DNA of 64,000 nt from Podocnemis expansa (Eukaryota; Chordata; Testudines; Podocnemididae). The stretch spans positions 2,964,552 to 3,028,551 of the forward strand of contig ML682008.1 of the NCBI GenBank assembly GCA_007922195.1, written 5' to 3'. Both the position numbers and the translations under genes were made by a program. This document shows positions 34,050 through 45,789 of the stretch, piece after piece. Position 1 is the first letter of the stretch. Each line of letters opens with the position of its first letter. The notes under the pieces are model-generated. The model was not told where the DNA came from, did not search any database, and saw only the letters and a list, made by a program, of their open reading frames with translations.

Positions 34050-36689
34050 CAAGATAGTTAAGAGGCAAAGTCAAATAACTCTAAGAAAATTTACAGATAA
34101 AATGTCAGAGCCAAGTTTTGCTTTCAGTTCAGAAGAGTCCAGCAGAGTTATAGTGAATTTAAAACCCATGTGTGAATAAGAATGGAATTCAGTCCCCTGT
34201 TAGAGAGAACAGCACTTAGTCTTTCAGAATTTAAATGGGTATGTTGTCCTCTTAAAAAGAAACTAATGTTTTCCATTTTGATGGCAGGAGACAAAAATAC
34301 ATTATGCATAGAATCCTATCTACATTAAAATGATGGTAAATATCTCTAAATGCACAGACCACCAGCATATGTCTGCTCTTCCTGGGTTTGGGTCAACAGA
34401 GGAAAGTACGATAAATCCTTCAGGCCTAAAGTATGATGGGTTAATCCATGGCTATACCGTATGTCACCATAGACTGTGAGTTTGCTAAAATATTATAGGC
34501 CCCTTTTGAGGTTTAGAAAAATTGGATTCCTTTAAACTGTCTTCCAAAGACAGATTTATTCCTGAAATTTGTGTGCAGTAACATATATATAACTGGGCTT
34601 TTGTTCTAATCACGGACATTCAAGGTTTAACTGTTATCATTTTGTGTTTGCAGAATTTAAAAGGACTTTAATGGTAAACTGAGAAAGATAATTTCTCTTT
34701 CTTTGCTGGTTTAAGGATTTTTTTTAAATGGCTCTTCCTGCTTCCATAATAACATATTCAATCTTACAATCCCATTCCAAAACATATAAATAACCAAAGC
34801 AAGTTAATGATCTTGGAAGCCAGTCATGCATACCTCTTCCTCATTCAAATAACCCACTAAGGATTATTCATGTGAGTAAAGACTATCTGCATTAATAAGG
34901 TATTGCAGTACTGTCTGAATTCTATTTTAACAATAAATAGTCTGATTCTGCAATCAGTCTGAGCCTTCATGTGACATGGGTAGGTGGAACACCAGCAGAA
35001 GAAAATTTGGGATTAAACACTATGGGCCAAATCTTGCAAACTCTTTCCCATAATAGCAAATGAAATCAGTAGATTCAGAATATAACTTTGCAGGACTGAG
35101 CCAAATATGTGTTATTAATTAAGTCAGAAAATAATTTGCCTCACCATGAGCTTCAGATCTTTTTGATATTTTCATAGCAATACTTACAAAGGACACTGTC
35201 AAAGACATTTATAAAATAAAGTGTTGTCAAAAAGAGTTGAGATGGGGGGGGGTGAAATTTACAAACCCTGATTGGAACATAAATGAGAAAAAAAATCAAT
35301 GAAAGCAATTTTGTGTTGCTTATTTTAACATACATAATGAATTCCCTGCATCAAGAAAGTGTGCTTACATAGGCTTTTATGAGTGTGCAGAGGGAAAAAA
35401 CTATATCTACCCCACAATGTATATGCTGTAAAGAGCATAATATATACATTAAGGATTAGAAACAAAGCAGTCCTGCTAAAAGTCAAATTTTCAAAGAGAA
35501 TATTTTAATGCTTCAATAAATTCATTCTCCTTTTCCTTTTAATTTGGGACTACACAGATCCTAATGCTTCAGCTATAATTTAATTATTGTTTGTGTAAAC
35601 CTTTTCTAAGCTGGTATTGTAATCTCTACATTTCCAAAACACTCATTGAGTTTTAGATGTACAGAGTGTTCAGGAAGGGGCCCACAGTATATAACATATG
35701 CATTTGAGTGGCTGATTATTTCAAACAATTTACAGAAAACATTAGCTTAATCTAAACATCACAGTTAATTACTAAAATAACATACCTGATCTATTGGAAA
35801 ATACAACAGGATTTGGAGCTGATCATGTCCACACAGCCATTCCTTCCAGGTGCAAAGGAGTCTCCAAGTCACATGGAAATATAATGTAGATTTGTGAACC
35901 CTCAGCACACTGTAACAGGGGCTCAGCACCTAGTTGTATTAAGCTTCTAGGAAAGATTTTCAAATGGCTTTTTGGTACCCAACTGGCATTGAGAAACAGT
36001 AACTGATAACTGCCATTTGTGTCTTTGAAATTATCCCTGTATATCACAAACTCAGATCCATCCAGGTCAAAATTGACTAGCCCTTTAACAGACATTTCAG
36101 CTCTCGGTATGTCACATTCATTCAGGTCCCCACCCCTACCATTTATATCTCATTTTGTGCCCCGTTTCCAACATTTGAGGAGGCGCTGAGATCGGAGCCA
36201 AAGTGTAATTGTGTTCCTTATTTCCCCCCACAAGGTCATTACTATCGGAGAGCTGGTCAGTAGCCTTAATGAAATGAGTCATTGCTCACATTTCTTTTTC
36301 TGGTGAACAATTGTTCACACTGCAGTTAATTTTGTTGACAGCCTCCAGAGGTACTCAGAGAAGTGAAACAGCCAAGTAGACTGTATGATCCTCTCACTCT
36401 TAGAAAGCTTGGCAATAAGAGAAAGTCTGCACTTCTTATGATCAAGTGGTACAAGTTCACTCAAATATAGAAGAGTTAAATCCTGAAGGCTACAGATCCT
36501 GTCTACAGTCATATACACGAGCAGAGAAGTACAAGGAAAGCCACTACTCCTGCTGTTGCTGAACTGTCGTTAACTTGAAGACATCAATGTCCTTCACAGT
36601 TAATCTCTAATAGTTTTTGAATGCTAAGGGTCAATCAAACTCCTATTACAATCACTAGAAAGAATCCCATTGACTTTAATGGGAACTGA
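34050..36689. other. AT-rich DNA between Harbinger end and CR1 tail
   Basis: At 35022-35105 and 36660-36700 are short 'gggccaaatcttgca...' and 'cccattgactttaatggga' stretches of an ancient repeat type. A G-run lies near 35245. No gene is recognised. If the inversion hypothesis for the two Harbinger halves is right, this is part of the inverted block. Confidence 0.4.
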
Positions 36690-37200
36690 ATTGTAAACTG
36701 GCTTCAAAACTGAGCTTGATAAATTTATGGAGGGAATAGTATGACGGGACAGCCTAGTTTAGCAATTGACTGATCTTTGACTACTAGTGGAAGATATGGC
36801 AAAGGCCTGAGATCGAACATTTAATGGGGTGGGTTTTGAGTTATTACAGAGACTTTTTTTTTTTTTTTGGCTGTCTGGCTACTGAGTCTTATCCACATAC
36901 TTAGGATTTTAACTGATTGCCATATTTGAGGTCGGGAAGGAATTTTCTCCCAGGGCATATTGGCAAAGGCTCTGAGGGGATTTCACCTTCTTCTGTACCA
37001 TCTGGAACAGCTTAATTGCTGGTGGATTCTTTGTACCTTAAAGTCTATAACTATGATTTGATTACTTTAATAACTGATTCTTAGCTTAAGTGTTTATTAC
37101 AAGAGTGGGTGGATAAGGTTTTGTGCTCTGCATTGTGCAGGAGGTCAGACCTGAGGATCATATTGGTTTCTTCTGACCTTGGACTCTATGAGTCTCTGAT
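36690..37200 (+). repeat. CR1-type LINE 3' end
   Basis: In order it has 'GCCATATTTGAGGTCGGGAA', 'GGAATTTTCTCCCAGGGCAT', 'GGATTCTTTGTACCTTAAAG', 'CAGGAGGTCAGAC' and the end 'TTCTGACCTTGGACTCTATG' with 'AGTCTCTGA'. Only 3' UTR survives. A poly-T of about 20 at 36847-36866 interrupts it. Confidence 0.85.
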
Positions 37201-37249
37201 AAAAGAAAAAAAATATTGCAAACTGAGGCTCTTGAACCAAAACACTGAG

Positions 37250-37626
37250 GGTAGGTCTACACTTGCAAGTTAGTTTGAATTAAGGAGGCTTATTTCAAAC
37301 TCAGTATCTGTCTACACGCAGTTTTCATTGGTTTGAATTAAGGAATTCGAATTAGTTTGAATTAGTAAGACTTGCTGGTTAGTTCGAATCAAGCCTGTAA
37401 TTCGATCCTTAGTTTGAACTAAGGCCAGTATAGAGTAGGATTAACCCTTTGTTCAAATTTAGTAAATTTGAATTAAGGGCACTTAGTACAAATTAAGAAA
37501 GTGGACTGTCAAAGTAGTCTACTTTGTTAATTCGAACTAATAAGTTCAAGTTTAGTTTGAACTAAACTTGAACTTATTAGTTCGAATTAACAAAGTTAAA
37601 CTCACTTTTCTACTGTAGACATAGCC
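37250..37626. mobile_element. MITE with a 37-bp perfect palindrome
   Basis: The ends 'GGGTAGGTCTACACTTG' and, as complement, 'GGCTATGTCTACAGTAG' form TIRs. The interior is composed of 'TTAGTTCGAACTAA' and 'AATTCGAATT' blocks, as in the MITE at 26330. Near the right end, 37521-37557 and 37560-37596 are exact reverse complements around two bases. No coding capacity. Confidence 0.8.
37521..37596. repeat. Perfect palindrome, 37-bp arms
   Basis: The left arm starts 'ACTTTGTTAATTCGAAC' and the right arm ends with its complement, with no mismatch over 37 bp and a 2-nt centre. Single strands or RNA from here would form a very stable hairpin. Confidence 0.95.
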
Positions 37627-37810
37627 TTAGATACTACAACGATGGGCATAGTATAAAAGCTTAAATAAGCCAACACAGAACTAAGCATACCATTATTGGA
37701 GGGAAAACTTCCAGGACATAAAAATTCACATTTTGCCTATAAATGGTTATCTATGTAAACGGCTCATCAGTATGAATCTTCTCAAAGAAGTGGGACAAGT
37801 TAACTCAAAG

Positions 37811-37836
37811 AAATATGTAGACTTTATCATAAGATT
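37811..37836 (+). repeat. 26-bp sequence repeated exactly at 39135-39160
   Basis: It begins AAATATGTAG and ends CATAAGATT, and occurs identically 1.3 kb downstream in the same orientation. The bases on each side differ between the copies. Neither copy lies in a recognised repeat. Confidence 0.85.
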
Positions 37837-38326
37837 CTTCAGTTTTTCTCTTGCGAGAGCAACACCTGCCTTTGGGGCAGGTCAGCGTATGAATAAGATG
37901 CACAGAGACCTCTGAGACCAAGATAAACAGAAGACCCAACAGAGTGAATGACGTTCCCACAAATAATGTGGTATTAGCATTCCTCAGACAAAGGTTCTGC
38001 CAAACAGTGTCATCTATCCAAATCATAAGATCATTATACTTTCCTGTTGGTTATGGTTTTCTGAATTATGTTTCCAGTGGTCTTCTTTTCTGTGTCTCTG
38101 GTCACATTCTTTAAATCAAGTAAACATTAATGTTTCATTCCAAATTACTGAAAAGGCACAAAAGGACTGAACTGAAGGGGTTACACATGGTTGAGATTCC
38201 TATATTTAAAACCATGTTCATAAGATGGGAGTCCTGGTTCTTTTTTCTGCTTGTGCTGCTGCTTTACTGTGCATCTTAGAACAACACACTTTAGCTTTCT
38301 GCACCTCTGTTTCTCTCCCATGCTTT

Positions 38327-38614
38327 GGGCTTGTCTACACTGAAAATGCTGCATCGATCCCCACGGATCAAAGCAGTGGGATTGACAGAGTGGCCACTGT
38401 AGACCTGCTCAATCAATCCCAAGTGCTGTCCCATCAACTCAGTAACTCCACCCCTCCAAGTGGAGTAATGCTGCACCAAAGGGAGAGAACACCAATTTGA
38501 CACAGCTGAATAAAGCGACCACAGGGAAATTAACTAGGTCGATAGGAGATATGCAATCTGCAGCACAAAGATTGTGTGTCTCCCATTGACTTAGCCCCAC
38601 AGTGTAGACTAGGC
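38327..38614. mobile_element. MITE with 3-bp TSD
   Basis: The ends 'GGGCTTGTCTACACTG' and, as complement, 'GGCCTAGTCTACACTG' match at 14 of 16 positions. TTT flanks both sides (38324-38326 and 38615-38617). It is 288 bp with no coding capacity. The 3-bp TSD and TGTCTACAC core suggest PIF/Harbinger. Confidence 0.75.
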
Positions 38615-39336
38615 CTTTGTTTCTCTGGGCTGTTTAGATGCTAGGCTCTTTAGTCCAGGGACTATCCTCCAATACACATTTGTAGTGTGCTTAGCACAAA
38701 CAAATCCCAGTCTCAGTTGGTCCTCTGGGTGCTAGTGAATCTCAAATATTAAAAATTTGAGACTCCCCGAAAGTGTCAGGGTGTCTGTGCAGAACTAATT
38801 GTAAGAGTGGGACCTATATAATGAGTTCCTTAAGCAGGGCCTGATCCTAAGAGGACCAGAGAAACCTCACATTGAAGGGACTTGGTCTTTTGTGAGACTG
38901 ATCCTTTAATTCTGCAAAGAATTGCAGAAAAAAGCATTCTGATTAATTTTTCGCATGAGCTTGAAACACTCTTAGCATCTACTGTCTATTTCCCTTTCCT
39001 AACAACATTACTGAAGATATTTGAATCTGCATCTCCATTCAGATGAATGTGACCTTTCTCCTTAATTGGTCCCAGTTTCTTATCTACACAATTACATAAT
39101 TTAGATTTTGCTCCCATCAATCTTACTGTCACAAAAATATGTAGACTTTATCATAAGATTTAATCTCCATTCTCCAGGATCAATGTTTTTGTAACCTCCT
39201 TGTATGTAATGCTGCCTTCTACCTACATCAGCAGATTCCATGGTCCTGTTTGGAGTATGAAGTGTTCCCCTATCATTTCTCCCTTTATATCAGTGACCAG
39301 TTTTTCTTTTTGATGATGAAGATTATTTTGTGTATA

Positions 39337-39372
<36 letters not shown>

Positions 39373-39420
39373 TAATCATTGTATGACTCACTGTCTATGT
39401 ATTTTAAGAGAGTGTTCAAA
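38615..39420. other. Unassigned DNA with a (TG)n microsatellite
   Basis: It contains the second copy of the 26-bp repeat (39135-39160) and an uninterrupted TG run at 39341-39369. No gene is recognised. Confidence 0.5.
39341..39369 (+). repeat. (TG)n microsatellite
   Basis: About 14 uninterrupted TG units, preceded by imperfect TGTATATGTATG. Confidence 0.95.
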
Positions 39421-39521
39421 TAGGGTGACCAGATAGCAAGTGGGAAAAATCAGGACACTTTTTCAGAGGGGATGAGGTATAAAAGACAAAGCCCCTAATA
39501 TCAGGACATCGGATCACCCTA
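39421..39521. mobile_element. 101-bp MITE (TAGGGTGACC type)
   Basis: It starts 'TAGGGTGACCAGATAG', and the complement of its end is 'TAGGGTGATCCGATGTCC', a clear TIR. The middle carries 'CAGGACACTTTTTCAG'. The superfamily is undetermined. It is related at its end to the element at 28821. Confidence 0.7.
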
Positions 39522-39867
39522 TTTCAATATAGGTGTAAGTTCTGCAAACTAATAAAATGTTGTGGTAATAAAAAATGTCATAGCGAAAGGAGATGGGAGA
39601 ATATGAAAATCTCTAAAGGACCTTGTCAGAAAAATCCACTCTCATATATTAAAAACATCCATATTATACCTTTGTTATAATCATTTAGAACCACATGGCC
39701 TTTATACTCATAGAAAAATGGATTTCAAAGAACGTAAAGAACTGGACTTGCTAATTCTGTCAACACCTGTGAAAGCTGCTTCTTAGATCACCAGCCAAAA
39801 AGAAAAAGGAATCCACCTAACATCCAGCAAGAGTCCATGTAACTATTCTTGCCTGATCTAAGATATT

Positions 39868-39932
39868 ACCTGACTCCCCTTGTTTCTCTAATATCCTTGG
39901 AACAACACGGCTACAAGTTCAACAACACTGCA
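39868..39932 (+). repeat. Terminal fragment of an unclassified repeat
   Basis: 'TCTCTAATATCCTTGGAACA' followed by 'ACACGGCTACAAGTTC' resembles the end of the repeat at 57765-58035 ('GAGAGCAACGGGGCTACAAC') and, more loosely, PLE 3' termini. It directly abuts the broken inner side of the transposase-half Harbinger element. Confidence 0.45.
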
Positions 39933-41031
39933 TACAATGACTAACGGAGCTGGCAGCAGGGTGAGCAGTGTGGTGGGGCAGGCTTGGCCCTCAAATATCC
40001 TCCTAGACAAACAAGTCTGGCAGTGCCTCCTGCACAGCACTTGCTCTGTGCGGCAGTTGCTCCCTTGGGGCCAACACCTCTGGCTGCTGGAACTGGGCAC
40101 CAACGAGCTCTGCCTTTGCCTCTCACATGGCTGGTACAGGCTCTCCCTGGAGGCACTGATGACCTCTGCGATTCTGTCCTCGGCGAGGTGCAGGCGTGTG
40201 AGGAGGCACCTCCAGCAGGCTTTCAGTCTGTCGAAAGCCCGCACAACCACCTGGCAGCAGCGGCTGATGCAGCGGTTAAAAAGCTGTTGTCCGGTGTCAA
40301 GGTGTCCCGTGTAGGGGTGCATGAGCCAGGGGCATAAGGGGAGGCTGCATCAGCGACAATGAGGATGGGCACCTCGACTTTCCCAACGGTGATATTCGGG
40401 GGTCGGGGGGAGAAGGTGCCCACCTCCATGCCCTGGTACAGGGAGGAGTTGTGCAGAAACCTGGCATCATGTGCCCTCCCTGGCCATCCGATGTAGCAGT
40501 TATGAACAATGCCCCAGCGGTCCACAAGGGCCAGCAGGATGACTGAGTGGTATCCCTTCCTGTTCCGGTACTCAGCTGCCTGGTGCTGTGGGGCTCGCAC
40601 AGGGATGTGGGTGGCATCGAGTATCCCCCCGCAGTTTGGAAAGCCCAGGGTGGCGAGACCAGTGATGGTGTCCTGCAGCGCTCCCTGGGTGACAAGGCGT
40701 GGCAGCAGGACCATGTTGATGGCCTGGGCGACCTGCAGCAGCACTTCCCCGATGGGGACTCGGAAGTGGCCATCTTCCAGAGAGCGATGCCCATGCTCTT
40801 GTCCACGGGGGTGACTGCCCTCATCGCCATGTCCCTTCAGTGCAGGATTGTGGTGAGCTCGGCGTCGAGGTGGATGAACATCTCCCTGCTAACCAGGAGT
40901 TTCCCCCTCCACTGCTCATTGCTCCAGGTTTGCAGGACAACCTGCTCCCACCAGTCAGTGCTGTTGTTCAGTACCCAGATATGCTGTGACACAGAAGGGG
41001 GACGGGGAGCTATTGCTGCTGTGAGGGCCAC
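39930..41031 (-). pseudogene. PIF/Harbinger DDE transposase relic (HARBI1-like)
   Basis: From 41031 down it keeps the order of HARBI1-type transposases. The N-terminal helical region is 'DWWEQVVLQTWSNEQW', 'LVSREMFIHLDAELTTIL'. After a stop comes 'VDKSMGIALWKMATSES', then a deletion of the segment before 'EVLLQVAQAIN'. The catalytic core starts with 'FPNCGGILDATHIPVRAP', 'YRNRKGYHSVILLALVD' and 'PGRAHDARFLHNS'. At about 40330 a frameshift splits 'VADAASPYAP' from 'MHPYTGHLDTGQQLFNRC'. The last part is 'AFDRLKACWRCLLTRL' and 'AEDRIAEVIS', where the expected catalytic Glu before 'AF' is Val. One stop, at least two frameshifts and a lost catalytic residue make it dead. Confidence 0.9.
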
Positions 41032-41410
41032 TGAGACAATGGTCCAGGGCTCAGTTCTGGGCTTATCAGGCTCAGGGAAGAGCGTGTCCCATAGCAGGGC
41101 AGCACTCTGCAGGCTAGCAGTGGGTCTACCAAGTACTCGAGGATGGTGTGGGATCCGGGAGCATCCATAGCCATCTCTCTTGCAACCTCTTAGCAGTCAC
41201 AATGGACAGGGAGGTGAGGTCAGTTCCTGTTTTTATGTGATTGGCTGGCAACATGGCCCTGCCAGGGGGCCATGTTGCCACACGTCTCCTGAAGTGAAAT
41301 AGCAAGTCCTGTGTCCGAACACACTATTTCGCTTTGAGGTTTTCCCTTATTTCAATTTAATATTTGCTTATTTCAGTTATTTTGAAATAAGAGTTTGTGT
41401 GAACATAGCC
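39930..41410. mobile_element. PIF/Harbinger element, transposase half with right terminus
   Basis: The right end is at about 41410 ('TTGTGTGAACATAGCC'). The terminal region 41230-41410 has 'GGCCATGTTGCCACACG', 'GAAATAGCAAGTCCTGTG' and AT-rich palindromic DNA. The transposase relic runs inward on the minus strand to about 39930, where the element stops without a second TIR. No Myb gene is present. Its terminal region is the reverse complement of the left end of the non-autonomous element at 23659. Confidence 0.8.
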
Positions 41411-43309
41411 TTGAATTTTTTCCTGATGTATGTGATCAGCAGATGATCTTTGAAGACTTTCTCCTGTGGAGAGGTGAAGGACAGACAGTTTTACTCCAAC
41501 CATTTTCTGACTTTTCATTTAATCTTAATTTAGATTCCTCTGTGTTTCAAGTTTCCAGTAGCTATTTTGCTCTTGGAATCACAGCAAGATTGCAGCCTCT
41601 ATTTGCTACCCTTAAATGAAACTCTTCTTGTCATTACATAAAAAGTCTTGAGTAAATATTGAAGGCAAAGTCCTAGCTTCATTAAGTTAATGGACGATTT
41701 TTCCATTGACTTCAGCGGAACCAGGATTTCACCCTAAGGGCAGAATGTAATTGTTCCACATGTCAGACTCACATTCATGTTGAATGTGATAGTTATGTAT
41801 TCAGCAGTGAAGGTTTTAAAATGGGAGTTCCATCTATGCATAAAGTGCAAAAAATAATGGCCCAGACCTTCAAACATATTAACTTTGCTTAATCACAAGA
41901 GCAACATTAAGCCCATAGGGTTAATTTTGGGTTCCACTAAAGTTCATGAGAGCTCTGTCAGTGGAACCAGGATGTCACTCATATTTACTGGATCAAAGCC
42001 TGAAGATTTTTTTATTATTTTGGCCAACTGAGGACACTTTTCCTTGTTCTTCCCTCACATACATCAGTCCTGTGCCAATTTTGTGGGCTGATGAAGCCCA
42101 TGAATAAGCTGATCCATCCCTCTTGTAGCTTTTCTCAATGGGGTATATACTGCTGGCATGGAGACCCTTACTGAAAAGCCTAGGTGTTGTGCATGTGCCC
42201 TTGTACAGCTAATGGCAGAGATACCATCAGGGCCTGTGTGGGGCTTAAATAGGACGACCTTGCACACCAATCCTATGCACCATAGGTGAATTTCACTCAT
42301 TGCTTGTCATGAGTGTTGAAAGTGAGTGTTCAGTAGTGGGAACTAGGGCTATGGGGATTGCTGCTGCATCCCCTGGCTTGAAGTTATTTCCATTATATGC
42401 AGAGATTATAGTTTGATTCAATGGCTCTCAGCACCTCCACTGTAAAAATTGTGCCGGCACCCTCAGTTCAGATTCTGGAAGGTTAGGGCCAACTTCTATT
42501 TATTTATTAATATATTACATGATAGGGTCTTGAAAGCTCTTCAAAAAGAGGTGAGTTTTAAGGAAGCATATGAATGAAGGGAGTTGATGCATTGTACATG
42601 GGAGAGGAGGTTGAGCTATAGTGTCAGTGCAGTGGATGGCGGGGAAATAAGAGCAGATTAAGAGGATTTCTGTGTCATAATTAATGACCTTTACAAATGT
42701 AATAACATAAATAAAGAATCTCTCCCATTTTTTTTATTTTAAAATTGTAACTCCTGTAAAATCCTCATCTGCAACCATGATTCCTCATCTCAGCCACAGA
42801 TAAATTCCACAGCAGATATAATACAGATCTGTGTCCCATTTCTCCACTCACCCTTCTGATAGCTGTAGTTCTTTCCAATGACTGTTGTGAAAAAGACTTG
42901 GAGTATCTGGTAAATAAGGTGCCTGGGGCTGTACTAAACTCAGAGCCATGCCATCTGTGAACTGACATACTCTCTATTTTATACTGTACTGTTTAGAAAA
43001 GAAAATAAACTGTAGGACATGAAAACGTTTCCATATACACTGTATGCCAAGTATTTAATATGAGCCTGAATAGTCATCTGGGTACATCTGTGGGGATGGA
43101 AGGTCAAATGAGAAAAACTGTCTTCTTCCTTGTCCTTCACCTAATAAAATAATTCCATGTAAGGTATTAAAGTCCCAGAGCAGAATATATGCCTGTTAAC
43201 ATTTTGCTTTTATGTTGTTTTTGTTTGTACTGACTGTTTAGCTGGTGAACTCTGAAGTTGCTTTGTGTCTTGTCTGTATAGTGCTCTTAAATGGGACTCC
43301 AAACTACAA
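41411..43309. other. Unassigned DNA
   Basis: At 41690-41745 and 41860-41990 are fragments of the ancient 'cattgacttcagcggaacc' repeat type. A poly-T/AT run lies near 42727-42745. No gene is recognised. Confidence 0.4.
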
Positions 43310-44830
43310 GTAGCAAAATAACCAAGTGTTTTTTTTTTTAAAATATATTAGGAACAAAATAAATCCTAGCAATAGTATAGCATTACTATGAAATGAAGAT
43401 GATTCAGATTCAGAAAAAGGAGGCATGATCAATAAACATTTCTCTTCTGTATTTGGAAAGAAACAGGACATGCTTCCTGCATCTTCAGAAGATGATGAAG
43501 TACTTTCCAATCTCCTAGTAACCCAGGAAGGACATTAGACAATATCTACTAGGGATAAACATTTTATAATCAGCAGTCAGAGGTAACTTGCACCAAAGAA
43601 TTCTAGAAGAGTTGGCAGGGAAGATATCTGGTCCATTAGTGTTAATTTTTAATAAATCTTGGAATACTTGGGAAATTCCAGAAAATTGTAAAGGGGTCAA
43701 TATTGTGTCAGTGCTGACAAAGGACAGGCACAATAATCAGATAGCCCGATGTCAACAATCCCTCTCAAAATAATAGAAAAGCCAGTATGAGCTATAGCTG
43801 ATTAATTTTATTCTTGTTTAATGTTGTTCAACATGATTTTGGTAAATAGGCCGTGTCAAACAAACATGATTTCATTCTCTGAAAATATCGTAAGGTTGTT
43901 TGATAAAGATAATTACATAGAGGTAAAACAAACAAGGAGCCTAATATGTCTACCCCTTTGGAACTTGCACAGGTGTGGTTAGGAAAGGCATTTTTAGTAG
44001 AAAGAAAGAAGTGTTAATGCCATTTTGCAAGGCACTGCTAAGACCTCTAGCAGAATATCATGCACAATTCTGGTCACCCACATTCAGGAAGGATTGATTT
44101 AAACAGGAACAGGTGCAAAGAAGAGCTGTTAGGATGACTGGGGCAATGAAGTGCTTCTTTTATCAAAGGAGATAAAAACCTTGGTTTGTAGGAGGTTAAA
44201 AACCAGGGAGGATGAAGAGCTATTTAAACTAAATGATAAAGTTGGCTCAGGACCAGTGGATATAAACTATCCATGAACAAATTCAGACTGGAAATTAGAA
44301 GAAAGTTGCTAACCAGTAGCGGGGTTAGGTTCTGTAGCAGCCTCCCAACAAATAGGCTTTAGTTTTATGAGAGAGCTGGACAAAATTTATGAGTGCAATT
44401 ATTTGATAGAATTGCTCCTGATGATGGGGTTAGGTCTCAACAGTCCTCAGGCTTACTTCCAGTTTATATCATGTGGACCTAAAAGCTCAGACTTAAGGGT
44501 TTCAAAAACCACCTCCACAGGTCAAAAAGGCATCCTCCCATGCTGGCGCCAATGCATTCTGCAAGTGTTTTTTATCTTCTTCCTCTGAAGCATCAGATGG
44601 TCATGGATGGAGGGAGGTCCAGGACTCTGAGATGGCACCAAGCCGATTTCAGCTCATATGTTCGGGTCTAAAAGATTACCATATATGGGGCAGTAAAGGA
44701 ATTCACCCCCATAGTCAGATTGGCTGTGTCTTTGGTTGGAGAGAGGTATCACCTTCCTCTGCAGCGTGTGGAGCAGGTCAGGTTTATTCAGGTGCATGTC
44801 ACTTAATCACTACCATGCCATTGTGAGAGC
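43310..44830 (+). mobile_element. CR1/L3-type LINE relic
   Basis: The plus strand encodes decayed RT: 'MINKHFSSVFGKKQD' at about 43430, and 'ILEELAGKISGPLVLIFNKS' followed by 'WEIPEN' at 43590-43690. The C-terminal region ends near 44390, and the 3' UTR contains 'CACCTTCCTCTGCAGCGTGT' at about 44750. No intact frame remains. A short disrupted PLE-like piece ('AACAAACAAGGAGCC', then 'TCTACCCCTTTGGAAC') is embedded at about 43926-43966. Confidence 0.7.
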
Positions 44831-44879
44831 CTCAGGCATGTCAGTAAGGCAGATAACTTATGACAATGGGCGCGACTTA

Positions 44880-45245
44880 TCTGAAAGCTTGCAGAGGCAC
44901 TTGCTGACCAGGAGTGTTGCTGCCCTGGGGAAGGACCCAGAGCACCGGCCCAGCCCTGCCCCCTACCCAGAGGCCACGCCCCCTAGCAGCAGGCCATGCC
45001 CCCAGCCGGGTCCGGGGATGGGAACAGCTACCATGGCCGTGGGTGGCTGGGCCCCGGATCCCTGGCCAGGGCCAGGGCTGGGGCCGGGAGTGGCAGCTGC
45101 AGCCACGGGCAGCTGGGCCCCGGATCTCCGTCCTGATTGGGCCAGAGACCGGGAGAGGCAGGGGCCCCCCAGACCCAGGGCACTGGTGCTGGGATTCGGG
45201 GCACGGGCTCTGTGTGCCTGGCACCAGCGATGCCCCTGTTGCTGA
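44880..45245. other. GC-rich block, probably a DNA-transposon core
   Basis: About 300 bp of strongly GC-rich sequence ('GGCTGGGCCCCGGATCC' and 'AGCTGGGCCCCGGATCTCC' are direct near-repeats about 70 bp apart) sits abruptly in AT-rich DNA. Open frames exist on both strands but are compositional. It resembles the cores of GC-rich non-autonomous elements elsewhere in the window. TIRs were not identified. Confidence 0.4.
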
Positions 45246-45789
45246 CTAAACGGCAATTCCTCTGTAGATGCTGAACTGTGTCTCTTGCAAACGAGCTGCT
45301 TTGCAGGGTAAGCTTTGCAAAAACAATCCAGCTGCAAACAGGCTTGCAGAACCATGTCTGCCCAGTAACAAATTCTAATTGGCTAAAGAATTATAATTGA
45401 CATTATTGTATCAATATTAAAAATAGTAACCAGTAAACCCAAATAGAGTGGTGGTATAATGTCTTGGCAGAATACCAAAAATGGCAGACTAATGTAGCTA
45501 ACTTTTTTAAATGAAAGTGGGTTGTGGAACAGGGATAAAAGACTGCAAAAAGCCAGTGCAAACTGGAGGTCTACAGAGGCACGTATCAGATAGCCAAACT
45601 CCAGACTGATCACCCGAAACTCCCTCTCTGGCAACGAATCAAACTGACTGTAAGCTCGCAGGTTGGGAATGAAATATCCCACTTGGGATAAGACAGGTGC
45701 ACCTGAACTGAATCAAAACTGAATCTGAATCAAATGAATAAGCCATGGTTTTGTAAGTAAAAGGGATCATGCTTAACAACAGTGATTGT
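45246..45789. other. AT-rich DNA, nothing recognised
   Basis: Only short frames are present. No motif. Confidence 0.4.

Noticed and set aside
40547..41170. 207-codon plus-strand open frame
   Set aside because: It is antisense to the Harbinger transposase relic.
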